From Methanobacteriota archaeon (GTDB lineage Archaea > Thermoplasmatota > Poseidoniia > Poseidoniales > Poseidoniaceae): a stretch of 49,448 nt of DNA. Shown one piece after another: positions 25,645-34,755 of the stretch. Both the position numbers and the translations under genes were made by a program. Each line of letters opens with the position of its first letter. Position 1 is the stretch's first letter. The notes under the pieces were generated by a model. The model ran no database searches and was not told the DNA's origin. It saw only the letters and a list, made by a program, of their open reading frames with translations. The stretch spans positions 1-49,448 of the forward strand of contig JABJMO010000051.1 of the NCBI GenBank assembly GCA_018659375.1. The letters are read 5' to 3'.

Positions 25645-26040
25645 ATGACTGAAAAGAGGAAAGTAATCGTCGATGGACAAGAGTTCGAAGTGGTTGTTGA
25701 AGTAGAAAACGGGAAATGGCTGGCTACTGTAGAAGACCGAACCTTTGAAATCGAAATTCCTAATTCTGGTCCTGTAGTTAAGAAACGACGTGCAGGTGGT
25801 GGCAAGAAAAAGAAATCGGGAACCGTATCTGCCAATATTCCGGGTAAGATTGTCACAATTGAGGTTTCTGAAGGGCAAGAAGTTACCGAAGGACAAGTTA
25901 TTTTGATTCTTGAAGCCATGAAAATGCAAAATGAAATTCAAGCACCTGTCAATGGCAAAGTGGTTTCAGTCAATTGCGAAGAAGGCCAATCTATTGAAGC
26001 AAACGTGCCGTTGGTAGTAATCGAGCCTAAAGAAGAATAA
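25645..26040 (+). CDS. Biotin carboxyl carrier protein of acyl-CoA carboxylase
   Basis: 131 residues. The C-terminal biotinyl domain contains EAMKMQNE, with Lys93 as the biotinylation site, flanked by IPGKIVTIEVSEGQEV and later APVNGKV. The N-terminal 40 residues form a small beta domain as in decarboxylase gamma chains. The linker is unusually basic and Gly-rich (KKRRAGGGKKKK, 46-57) rather than Ala/Pro-rich. The carrier shuttles carboxybiotin between biotin carboxylase (not in window) and PccB. The likely modifying enzyme is the biotin ligase half of the fusion protein at 6165. Confidence 0.96.
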   Translation: MTEKRKVIVDGQEFEVVVEVENGKWLATVEDRTFEIEIPNSGPVVKKRRAGGGKKKKSGTVSANIPGKIVTIEVSEGQEVTEGQVILILEAMKMQNEIQAPVNGKVVSVNCEEGQSIEANVPLVVIEPKEE

Positions 26041-26100
26041 TCACTTCTAATCTGCTTGTAAAATGCGATGGTTAAAGTGGAGATAACTCTAGGTTAGTCT

Positions 26101-26340
26101 ATGGCAGCACCCGCAGTTTGTGATTTTCCGGGCTGTGGCGGAGTTGGAGAAATAGTCTCAAGGCTCTCACCAGAAGGTTTTCTAGTCGCTACTGGAAAGA
26201 AGGCTTATTCATTTAGAGAAGCATATCGAAGGTTCCATTATTGCCAGAATTGCCACGACCAGTTAATGGGCGGTGTTTGGTCAAGGGTTAGAAAACCCGA
26301 TGACAAAAAAGATGGCCATGTCGCACCGACCGCCATTTGA
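26101..26340 (+). CDS. Small zinc-finger-like protein
   Basis: 79 residues. C7-x4-C12 near the start and C48-x2-C51-H52 later form a likely zinc ribbon or treble-clef site. A Tyr/Arg-rich helix lies between them (YSFREAYRRFHYC). There are no TM segments. Function is unknown. It overlaps a possible TTG start of the following secreted protein, but the better ATG for that gene lies at 26388. Confidence 0.75.
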   Translation: MAAPAVCDFPGCGGVGEIVSRLSPEGFLVATGKKAYSFREAYRRFHYCQNCHDQLMGGVWSRVRKPDDKKDGHVAPTAI

Positions 26341-26387
26341 TTTTGAAAATAGCAACATTCTATTACTATCGTCACTTATTGAGCATC

Positions 26388-29300
26388 ATGCAAGGCAATA
26401 AGGCGAATGCTTTTCAATCTCGAACGAGCAGTTTATGTTTAGTAGTCATGATGGTTTTGACATCATTATCACTAGCAATAACCCCTGTTTCAGCAGTAGG
26501 TCAAAATCAAAATGATATTGCTACTTCTGGCGGAGATTTGCCAGATAATTTAACTTCTCCAACCACAATACCCAATCTAATTTTTACCAACTCTATTTCA
26601 GGTACTGGAGAACTTGTTAGTAGCACTGACACATCTGATTACTTACGTGTATCACTCGGGTCAAATGAAGGTATAGCAGTTGAATTGTCTTTTGATTCGG
26701 CTGATGACTTTGACCTAGGTTTGTATGATTCAGCGCAATCTATGATTGATGACTCTTGGATTAATAACCCCGAAACCGTCACCACAAACGGCTCGTCAAC
26801 CGGAGGAATGGTTTACATTGAAATCTACGGCTATTCATTTGGACCAACGTCAACTGGCGCTTATAGCATCACTATTTGGAAATTTACCACTGGCTCTAGT
26901 ACTAATGGTACAGGAAACCAAAACGACGTTGGGATTTCCAATTATGATTTGCCAGATTCAAATACTTTGCTCCAAGCAGATCCATATTGGCCGCTAAATT
27001 TTGTGGGAGCTGCACCTATTTATTCTGGTGTAGATAATGCTGAATTAGACCTTAATGGAGATAATGAAGACTGGTTATCTTTTACTCTTGATGTAAATGA
27101 TGGCTTTGCCTTCCAAATATCATACAGTTCCTTCTCATCTCTTAATGGCTCTTTGGTGACCAATGACTTTGAATTAGCAATTTATGACTCAAGCATGAAC
27201 TTGATTGACGCATCTGCTGGTAACAACCCTGAATATGTAACCACTAATAATACAGTAACTATTCCCGGAGGCAGTGTCCATGGCGGTACAATTTATGTCC
27301 AAATTAACAGATATTCTGGATTTGGTACGTATGATTTAGAGTTCTGGGTGTGGAGTACAACATCAACCGGTGGAGGCACAGGTAGTAATGGAATCGCGGT
27401 CCCATCGCCATGCAATGGCAATAATGCAGTCCCAGATATTCTTGAGCCTAATGACGATGGAACCACTGCTACGTTAGCATCTATCCTCCCGATTTACTGT
27501 ACTGGGCTATCAGTAGATATTGATGCATCAGGAAATGCCAATGAAGACTACTATGAAATTGAAATGATTACAGGAGTGACCTATTATTTCAACTTGACAT
27601 TCTCACACGTCAATGGAGATATAGATGCAAGATTAGAAGATTCGTCTGGAAGTACTTTAAGTTTCAACAACTTTGGCTCAATGTCGTCGTCTTCAGATAA
27701 TGAGGCAGCCGAATATACTGCAAACTCCAATTTTACTGCATACTTTGTCGTCTATCATTTCTCAAGTTTCGGGTCAACTGGTGCTATATCAAATAACTAT
27801 GATGTTGAGATCTCCACAGATAACCCTGGAGGAGGTCAAACTTTCCAAGAAATCGATGTAGTAATGAATAACTTAACCAACGTCTCACTCCAGATGTCGG
27901 GGTTAATAATTGGCGACTCATATACCTACGAATCTGTCCAATCTTTTGAGAATGGCGTCAATGGAACAATCAGTATCCTATCAACACAAGGCCCTGTCAC
28001 ATTTGTCGCAACTTCTGTAAATGAAACAGTAAACTACACCATCACAGAAGGTAGTACAGAAGGAGCATATTCAGTTACTGCAAACCTCTATGATAGTCAA
28101 TCTATAGCCCTTGCATCAGGTGAAGATTTCATTTATCTTGAAAGATTAGTAGTTGCGACTACCTCATCAACTACTGGAGAGATATTTGCTAGTAATATGA
28201 CACTTGGAGATCAGTACACCATACACTGGATCACCATTGACATCGACATGTTCGATGATTTAATAATAGCTGGACAAAATATTACTGATGCCTTTAATTC
28301 ATCACTTGTTGATGAAAATTTTACTAATTTCACGGCTACATCAAACGCCGATTCATGGCAAGTAAATTGGTCAAACCCTACCACCGCAAATAATCACATA
28401 TTCTATGCAGCCATATCTCAATTTGGAACACAAACTGATTTATTCTCTGACACAGGCTATCTGGGCGCCCATGAAGATGAATTCATCCCTCAATTACCGT
28501 CAGCTGTAATTACCAACTATTCTTTTAGCGTGACTGCGACAAATAACGATTTCACCTCAGAAGGACTTGACTTAGTTGTTGGTCAAACATACTACCAGCA
28601 GTTTAGAGTTGAGGATTCGGGTGGCGCTGATATCGATTATTCAACGGTAAACTCATACACAGCTACTTCGCAAAATACCTCTTTTGGTACTTTCTATTAC
28701 ACAACACCATCTGCATCTGGACAATATTGCTTATACTCAGAACTATATGATGTAAATATGATACAATTAGTTGGGGATTATGTTTGTCTGCAATACATCT
28801 TTGATGATGATAATGATGGTGTAGCCAACGAATATGACTTATGCCCAAATACCCAAATTTCAAGCATGGTTGACACCAATGGTTGTGCACTGGAGCAGAA
28901 GGATTCTGACAGTGATGGTTACAATGATTCTGTTGATGATTTCCCGTACGATGACACACAATGGCTAGATACTGATGGAGACGGATTTGGCGACAACCTT
29001 ACCGGAAACAATCCTGACTCGTTCCCTACCGACAATACTCAATGGAGTGACATAGATGGCGATGGATATGGCGATAATGCCGCAGGTAATTCACCTGATC
29101 AGTTCCCATACGACCCAACTCAATGGTATGATTCAGACGGTGATGGTTACGGCGATAATGCAAACGGCAACAATCCAGATTTGTGGCCAACTGACTCAAC
29201 TCAATGGACCGACTCTGATGGTGATGGCTATGGAGATAATCCAGCCGGAACTGCTGGAGATGCATTCCCATTCGATTCAACCCAATGGGCAGATGCTGAC

Positions 29301-31001
29301 GGTGATGGATTTGGTGATAATTCAGCACCGGCAAGTAATCCAGACGCATTCCCTAATGATGGAACTCAATGGGAGGATACAGATGGTGATGGTTATGGCG
29401 ATAACCAAGGTGGATCTAATGCTGATAGATTTGTGAATGATCCGACTCAATGGTTTGATTCTGATAATGATGGCTACGGCGATAATCCAGCACCAGCAAA
29501 TAATCCAGATGCATTCCCTAGTGACGGCACTCAATGGATAGATACTGACCAAGATGGTTATGGAGATAACCAAAATGGTAACAATCCTGATAAATTCCCT
29601 AATGACAATACTCAATGGCAGGATTCAGATTATGACGGCTTAGGAGACAACGCAAATGGCAATAATCCAGATTTATGCCCTGGAACACCATTTGGAGAAA
29701 CAGTTGATGTTAACGGATGCTCAACATCTCAGACCGATGAAGACCAAGACATGGTTCCAGACAATCAAGATGCATGCCCAGGCACCCCTGCGGGTGAATA
29801 TGTCAGTACCAACGGTTGCTCTGCTACACAACTTGACGATGATAATGACGGAGTAGTTAACCAATACGACTTATGTCCCGCTACTCCTCTTGGTAGTAGC
29901 ACTGATTCTGCTGGGTGCTCTGCTAGTCAACTCGACACAGATGATGACGGTATTAACGATGAATTAGACCAATGCCCATCAACATCACCAAATGTTCCAA
30001 TCAATGGATTTGGCTGTGCTGCTGATCAGAGAGATACAGACATGGATGGATTAAACGATAATGTTGATTCTTGCCCAAACACTCCTTCAAACGAAATAGC
30101 CAACAATAACGGATGCTCACCATCGCAAACAGATACCGACTTAGATGGAATTTTTGACAACCAAGACTTGTGTGCCAATACAATACTTACCGACTTGAAT
30201 GGGGATGGTAACTTTGATGTTGATACAGCCGGATGTTCACCAATACAATATGATGATGATAATGACATGATTGACAATACTATCGACATTTGTCCTGCAA
30301 CACCAAATGGCGAACAAACCGATTCTGTTGGTTGTTCTGATTCACAATTAGATGAAGATATTGATTCGATTTGGAACTCAGATGACTTATGCTTTGATAC
30401 GCCTGCTGGAGAGTCTGTTGACCAAAATGGTTGTTCTGAATATCAAAAGGATGATGATCAAGATGGTTATGTTAACGCTGAAGACGATTGTCGTAACACA
30501 CCACTAAACAATATTACCGATGATAATGGATGTAGTCTAATTCAATTAGACTCTGATGGAGACGGTGTCAATGATTTCTTCGATGCGTTCCCATTTGACA
30601 GGAATGAGTCAGTAGATACGGACGGGGATGGAATCACGGACAGATTAGATGCTTACCCACTAGATAATACAAAATCTGAGGCAGAAGTTGAAGATGGTGG
30701 TGGTGGATTCATGTATATCGCATTAGCAATACTGATAATAGGTGTTGTTGGAGCGTTACTAGTGGTTAGAAATAAGCAAGAAGGTGGTTATCAATCACCA
30801 TTTTCACAGGCTAGAAATGCAGATGAGTTAACTGAAACTAATATGACTCAAACAAATTATGAAACCAAAGATGTGCCACAAATTAGTGAGCAGCAAAACC
30901 AAACTTGGGAAGAGAATGGTGTTCACTGGTCAGTTGATGAAAATGGTCAATTATCTTACTTTGATGATGGTACACAATCATGGCAATTGTTCCAGCAGTG
31001 A
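26388..31001 (+). CDS. Large secreted membrane-anchored protein with PPC-like domains and thrombospondin-type-3-like repeats
   Basis: 1537 residues from the ATG at 26388; the reading frame extends 17 residues upstream from a TTG. A signal peptide ends near ITPVSA. Three N-terminal regions resemble pre-peptidase C-terminal (PPC) beta domains, with recurrent D-x-Y/W-L-x-[FV] and LYD or IYDSS patterns. A long middle region is followed by eight tandem 27-28-residue Asp-rich repeats (DGDGYGDN...FP.D.TQW; 28965-29618). About ten thrombospondin-type-3-like repeats come next (D-x-D-x-D-G-V...D-x-CP-x-TP...NGC). The repeats should bind calcium. A TM helix near 1440-1462 leaves a cytoplasmic tail ending in a WW/DUF2510-like motif (VHWSVDENGQLSYFDDG). 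It is probably a cell-surface adhesin or substrate-capture protein. Confidence 0.88.
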   Translation: MQGNKANAFQSRTSSLCLVVMMVLTSLSLAITPVSAVGQNQNDIATSGGDLPDNLTSPTTIPNLIFTNSISGTGELVSSTDTSDYLRVSLGSNEGIAVELSFDSADDFDLGLYDSAQSMIDDSWINNPETVTTNGSSTGGMVYIEIYGYSFGPTSTGAYSITIWKFTTGSSTNGTGNQNDVGISNYDLPDSNTLLQADPYWPLNFVGAAPIYSGVDNAELDLNGDNEDWLSFTLDVNDGFAFQISYSSFSSLNGSLVTNDFELAIYDSSMNLIDASAGNNPEYVTTNNTVTIPGGSVHGGTIYVQINRYSGFGTYDLEFWVWSTTSTGGGTGSNGIAVPSPCNGNNAVPDILEPNDDGTTATLASILPIYCTGLSVDIDASGNANEDYYEIEMITGVTYYFNLTFSHVNGDIDARLEDSSGSTLSFNNFGSMSSSSDNEAAEYTANSNFTAYFVVYHFSSFGSTGAISNNYDVEISTDNPGGGQTFQEIDVVMNNLTNVSLQMSGLIIGDSYTYESVQSFENGVNGTISILSTQGPVTFVATSVNETVNYTITEGSTEGAYSVTANLYDSQSIALASGEDFIYLERLVVATTSSTTGEIFASNMTLGDQYTIHWITIDIDMFDDLIIAGQNITDAFNSSLVDENFTNFTATSNADSWQVNWSNPTTANNHIFYAAISQFGTQTDLFSDTGYLGAHEDEFIPQLPSAVITNYSFSVTATNNDFTSEGLDLVVGQTYYQQFRVEDSGGADIDYSTVNSYTATSQNTSFGTFYYTTPSASGQYCLYSELYDVNMIQLVGDYVCLQYIFDDDNDGVANEYDLCPNTQISSMVDTNGCALEQKDSDSDGYNDSVDDFPYDDTQWLDTDGDGFGDNLTGNNPDSFPTDNTQWSDIDGDGYGDNAAGNSPDQFPYDPTQWYDSDGDGYGDNANGNNPDLWPTDSTQWTDSDGDGYGDNPAGTAGDAFPFDSTQWADADGDGFGDNSAPASNPDAFPNDGTQWEDTDGDGYGDNQGGSNADRFVNDPTQWFDSDNDGYGDNPAPANNPDAFPSDGTQWIDTDQDGYGDNQNGNNPDKFPNDNTQWQDSDYDGLGDNANGNNPDLCPGTPFGETVDVNGCSTSQTDEDQDMVPDNQDACPGTPAGEYVSTNGCSATQLDDDNDGVVNQYDLCPATPLGSSTDSAGCSASQLDTDDDGINDELDQCPSTSPNVPINGFGCAADQRDTDMDGLNDNVDSCPNTPSNEIANNNGCSPSQTDTDLDGIFDNQDLCANTILTDLNGDGNFDVDTAGCSPIQYDDDNDMIDNTIDICPATPNGEQTDSVGCSDSQLDEDIDSIWNSDDLCFDTPAGESVDQNGCSEYQKDDDQDGYVNAEDDCRNTPLNNITDDNGCSLIQLDSDGDGVNDFFDAFPFDRNESVDTDGDGITDRLDAYPLDNTKSEAEVEDGGGGFMYIALAILIIGVVGALLVVRNKQEGGYQSPFSQARNADELTETNMTQTNYETKDVPQISEQQNQTWEENGVHWSVDENGQLSYFDDGTQSWQLFQQ
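28965..29618 (+). repeat. Eight tandem 81/84-bp in-frame repeats (Asp-rich, calcium-type)
   Basis: The protein repeats with consensus xDxDGDGYGDNxxGNxPDxFPxDxTQW. Six units have 27 residues and two have 28, because SAPAS and PAPAN versions insert one residue. The total of 654 bases matches six 81-base and two 84-base units. Third codon positions differ widely between units, so the array is old and held by protein-level selection rather than freshly expanded. Confidence 0.9.
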
Positions 31002-31031
31002 TGGGTCCAAATTATAATTCTAGGTGATAAT

Positions 31032-31937
31032 TTGAGTATTCGGTCAAAAATTATTGCCGGAATTATTAGACCCAACAAATTGCTGTACAAGTTGTTTAAG
31101 CCATCGGCAAAATCTGTTCGAAATTATGTTCACCCACAAGCGTGGATTGGTGGAGTAATATTCTCTTCTTTTGGAATAAATGTTGAACGTGCTAATTTTA
31201 GTGGAATTCCTGGTGCTATTTTCGCCCCTAGAAAAAAGGTCAATGAAAAATCTATAATTGTATACTTACATGGCGGTGGTTATTGTTTTGGTTCATCTCT
31301 AACAACCCACAAAGTTGGCCTCAGTAAATTAGCCAAACAAACTAAATTAGTTTGTTATTCAATTGATTACCGATTGGCACCCGAAAACCAGTATCCAGCT
31401 GCTTTAGATGATGCCGTAATTGCTTGGAAACATATTGTTAGCCAGAACCCTAATTGTGATATTATCTTAGCAGGAGATTCTGCTGGCGGTGGACTAAGCC
31501 TTGCCTTGATGATGTATTTGAGAGATAACAACGAGCGTTTACCTAATGCTTCGGTATTATTTTCACCTTGGACTGATCTAACTTGTAGTGGGAATACCTA
31601 TCAAACAAGAGCCAAGTATGACCCCATGTTTACTACCCAGATGCCAAAGGATTCAGCCCAGTACTATGTCCCAAAAGATATGGCAAAAACTGACCCCTAC
31701 GTCTCGCCATCATTTGGCAATTATACAGGTCTACCAAGGATTCTAGTGTGTGTTGGTGAAAATGAAATTCTACTTGACGATAGTAGAAAATTAAGTCAAA
31801 AAGCCGAACAAGCCGGTGTTGATGTTGAAATTGATATATGGCCTAATATGTTTCACGATTGGTGGTTATTTGGTTCTTTCATACCCGAAACTAAACAGGT
31901 ACTAGATAAAGTGGCAATGTGGATTAGCAATAAATGA
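31032..31937 (+). CDS. Alpha/beta-hydrolase, hormone-sensitive-lipase family esterase
   Basis: 301 residues. The HGGG oxyanion motif is at 80-83, DYRLAPE at 112-118, the nucleophile motif GDSAG at 148-152 with Ser150, a likely acid residue in ENEILLDD (243-250), and catalytic His275 in FHDWW. Bacterial and archaeal HSL (family IV) esterases hydrolyse short to medium acyl esters. The start is TTG at 31032, with AGGTGATAA 2 bases upstream. No signal peptide is seen, so it is cytoplasmic, though the first 25 residues are somewhat hydrophobic. It follows the secreted protein by 30 bases and may be cotranscribed. Confidence 0.93.
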   Translation: MSIRSKIIAGIIRPNKLLYKLFKPSAKSVRNYVHPQAWIGGVIFSSFGINVERANFSGIPGAIFAPRKKVNEKSIIVYLHGGGYCFGSSLTTHKVGLSKLAKQTKLVCYSIDYRLAPENQYPAALDDAVIAWKHIVSQNPNCDIILAGDSAGGGLSLALMMYLRDNNERLPNASVLFSPWTDLTCSGNTYQTRAKYDPMFTTQMPKDSAQYYVPKDMAKTDPYVSPSFGNYTGLPRILVCVGENEILLDDSRKLSQKAEQAGVDVEIDIWPNMFHDWWLFGSFIPETKQVLDKVAMWISNK

Positions 31938-31957
31938 ATAGTTTGTTTTTAGTCTAA

Positions 31958-33325
<1,368 letters not shown>

Positions 33326-33401
33326 TCACTTTGTGATGGCCCGTCCAATTTTTCCCCCTTTCTAATAGTTGCCCCGTTCTGCAACGCTAAGGGCTTGGTT
33401 T

Positions 33402-33851
33402 TCAGTTGAATGGACAAACCGTGTTAAAGCGGTTTAGCCGTTCAATTCGCCTAGTACCGTTGGTATCAACATCAGCCATTTGACGAATTGCTTCCTCAAT
33501 CATACCATGCTGGTCTGGCTGAAGACCGATCAAATTTCTCAACACTTCAAGCATTGACCATTCATCTTCGGTAATTACTTCATCATCCAGAGCGGCAATC
33601 AATGCACTTTGGTATGTTGTTACATCACCTAAATGGTGCCCAGAATAGTTTTCTTCTAAATCATCAAACGGGTTTTTTTCGTCCCCTCTTACTATTGCTA
33701 GGCACTCAGCTGTACTGCCTGGAGACACGCCTAAAGCATTGGCTAGTACATGTAGAATACTAGCCTCATCATCTGTAACAATTTCATCATCCATTGCAAT
33801 ATCTAAGGTTCTCAAGTAAAGATACAGACCTCGGCTTGGTGTTACGCTCAT
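33402..33851 (-). CDS. TerB-like tandem-repeat protein
   Basis: 149 residues. Two similar halves, AMDDEIVTDDEASILHVLAN (about 19-38) and ALDDEVITEDEWSMLEVLRN (about 87-106), each start with an acidic loop followed by a helix, like the TerB fold. An acidic linker with DDLEENYSGHHLGD separates them. Such proteins may bind metal, as suggested for TerB of tellurite resistance, but the function here is unknown. A clear TATA box about 25 bases upstream of the ATG points to a leaderless transcript. It is divergent from the ribbon-helix-helix regulator. Confidence 0.7.
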   Translation of the reverse strand: MSVTPSRGLYLYLRTLDIAMDDEIVTDDEASILHVLANALGVSPGSTAECLAIVRGDEKNPFDDLEENYSGHHLGDVTTYQSALIAALDDEVITEDEWSMLEVLRNLIGLQPDQHGMIEEAIRQMADVDTNGTRRIERLNRFNTVCPFN

Positions 33852-33872
33852 GATTGTTCTAGAGGTCTAAGG

Positions 33873-33885
33873 TATATGATTATAA
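33873..33885 (-). promoter_or_regulatory. TATA box for TerB-like gene
   Basis: The minus-strand AT-rich run TTATAATCATATA is centred about 27 bases upstream of the ATG at 33851. By archaeal spacing, transcription would start at or within a few bases of the start codon. Confidence 0.55.
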
Positions 33886-33964
33886 CAGTCAAATGTTCTT
33901 CCACCCAAATACGAAACGGGGCATAGCGGACCACTAACCATGTTTAAGTAGGACATATTACAGC

Positions 33965-33991
33965 GTGTTACATTGTGTGACATTTCGTCAC
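33965..33991. promoter_or_regulatory. Direct and inverted repeats upstream of the RHH gene (putative operator)
   Basis: GTGTTACATT (33965-33974) is followed directly by GTGTGACATT (33975-33984), a tandem repeat with one mismatch. The second copy also begins an inverted repeat, GTGAC (33977-33981) and GTCAC (33987-33991). It lies 14 bases before the TATA box TTTATATG (34005-34012) of the ribbon-helix-helix gene. RHH proteins bind short tandem or inverted repeats, so autoregulation is plausible. Confidence 0.45.
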
Positions 33992-34004
33992 CAAATAAGA
34001 TACG

Positions 34005-34012
34005 TTTATATG
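34005..34012 (+). promoter_or_regulatory. TATA box for RHH regulator gene
   Basis: TTTATATG is centred 36-37 bases before the ATG at 34045, predicting a start near 34034 and a leader of about 10 bases that holds GAGGAAG as ribosome-binding site. Confidence 0.55.
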
Positions 34013-34044
34013 CTCTCTAACGTACCGTGGGTTGAGGAAGACAC

Positions 34045-34416
34045 ATGGCAGCGCCGAGTTCACACATATCTCTTCGTATCAATGAAGAGGACTTGATGCT
34101 GCTAGATGCCAAGATTGGGCAGCATGGTGCAAGAAACCGATCTGATGTTGTTAGACTAGCAATCCAGGATTATCTTAGAGGACAACCAAGATTACCAGAG
34201 ATGGATACTATCAAAATCCCACTAGGCAGGAGAGATAAGATGCATCTCGAAATGCTCTACGAACTTGAAGGCACCAGTAAAGAACAAGCTGCTCTTGAAG
34301 GACTCAAATTATACATTACCAACTCGATAAAAAGAGATGAAGATACAATACAACTCGAAGATGCTCTTGAGAAATCAAGAGCCTTGACTTTGAAAAGCAA
34401 AGATTACCAAGAATAA
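34045..34416 (+). CDS. Ribbon-helix-helix (CopG/MetJ-type) DNA-binding protein
   Basis: 123 residues. The N-terminal strand SHISLRI (6-12) is followed by two helices, EEDLMLLDAKIG and RNRSDVVRLAIQDYLRG, the RHH fold with the typical R-S-D-V-V-R-x-A-I segment. A C-terminal 75-residue helical region (for example KMHLEMLYELEGTSKEQAALEGLKLY) may carry dimer or ligand contacts. A possible operator with direct and inverted repeats lies just upstream, suggesting autorepression. It may also control the divergent TerB-like gene and the small downstream gene (inference). Confidence 0.88.
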   Translation: MAAPSSHISLRINEEDLMLLDAKIGQHGARNRSDVVRLAIQDYLRGQPRLPEMDTIKIPLGRRDKMHLEMLYELEGTSKEQAALEGLKLYITNSIKRDEDTIQLEDALEKSRALTLKSKDYQE

Positions 34417-34442
34417 GGTGAGAGTGCAGAGGGGATGGGAAT

Positions 34443-34646
34443 ATGAAGCAAAACGAAAATACAAATCGTGATGCTACCCTCAAGGGTGATGAAATTAGAT
34501 CCGGTTTCGTCACCATCAACAACTTGCGGATGCGTGCCCGTCTTGCACGTAACGGAACATTGGGAGGAGACACCGGCAACAGTGACAACTCCTTTACCCC
34601 CCCTGGAGGCGGTTGGGGGGACTCAAATTCCACCCCAGCTAGCTGA
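34443..34646 (+). CDS. Small Gly/Asn/Ser-rich protein, unknown
   Basis: 67 residues, starting 26 bases after the RHH gene with GGGGATGGGAAT before the ATG. The N-terminal half is charged with a basic helix (TINNLRMRARLARNG). The C-terminal half is low-complexity and polar (GGDTGNSDNSFTPPGGGWG). There is no TM or signal peptide and no family recognised. It might be a regulator partner or a disordered nucleic-acid-binding protein. The leader-plus-flexible-tail shape also resembles some RiPP precursors, but no maturation enzyme is nearby. The gene is plausible but not certain. Confidence 0.5.
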   Translation: MKQNENTNRDATLKGDEIRSGFVTINNLRMRARLARNGTLGGDTGNSDNSFTPPGGGWGDSNSTPAS

Positions 34647-34661
34647 GTTGGTGGTTTCCAC

Positions 34662-34690
34662 GTGCCCAGACCCCCCACTTTTCTGGGCAC
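34662..34690 (+). terminator. Stem-loop after the RHH / small-protein genes
   Basis: A perfect 9-base inverted repeat, GTGCCCAGA (34662-34670) and TCTGGGCAC (34682-34690), encloses an 11-base loop rich in C and T. It lies 15 bases after the stop of the small Gly-rich protein gene and 65 bases before the XPD start. It could end or stabilise the upstream transcript. No strong U-run follows, so a classic terminator is uncertain and a regulatory RNA structure is possible. Confidence 0.45.
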
Positions 34691-34755
34691 AATTATCCAA
34701 AATTAGTGCAGCCGCGAGGCGAATCCTTTAGAATCGTCGACATTGGCTGTTAACT

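Noticed and set aside
29026-29615. Long open frames on both strands across the Asp-rich repeat array
   Set aside because: They follow the repeat's base composition, have the same period, and encode His/Ile-rich low-complexity sequence; they are shadows of the secreted protein gene.
34443-34646. RiPP precursor with maturation cluster
   Set aside because: No cyclase, radical SAM, dehydratase or peptidase gene is nearby, so the idea is mentioned only as an alternative.
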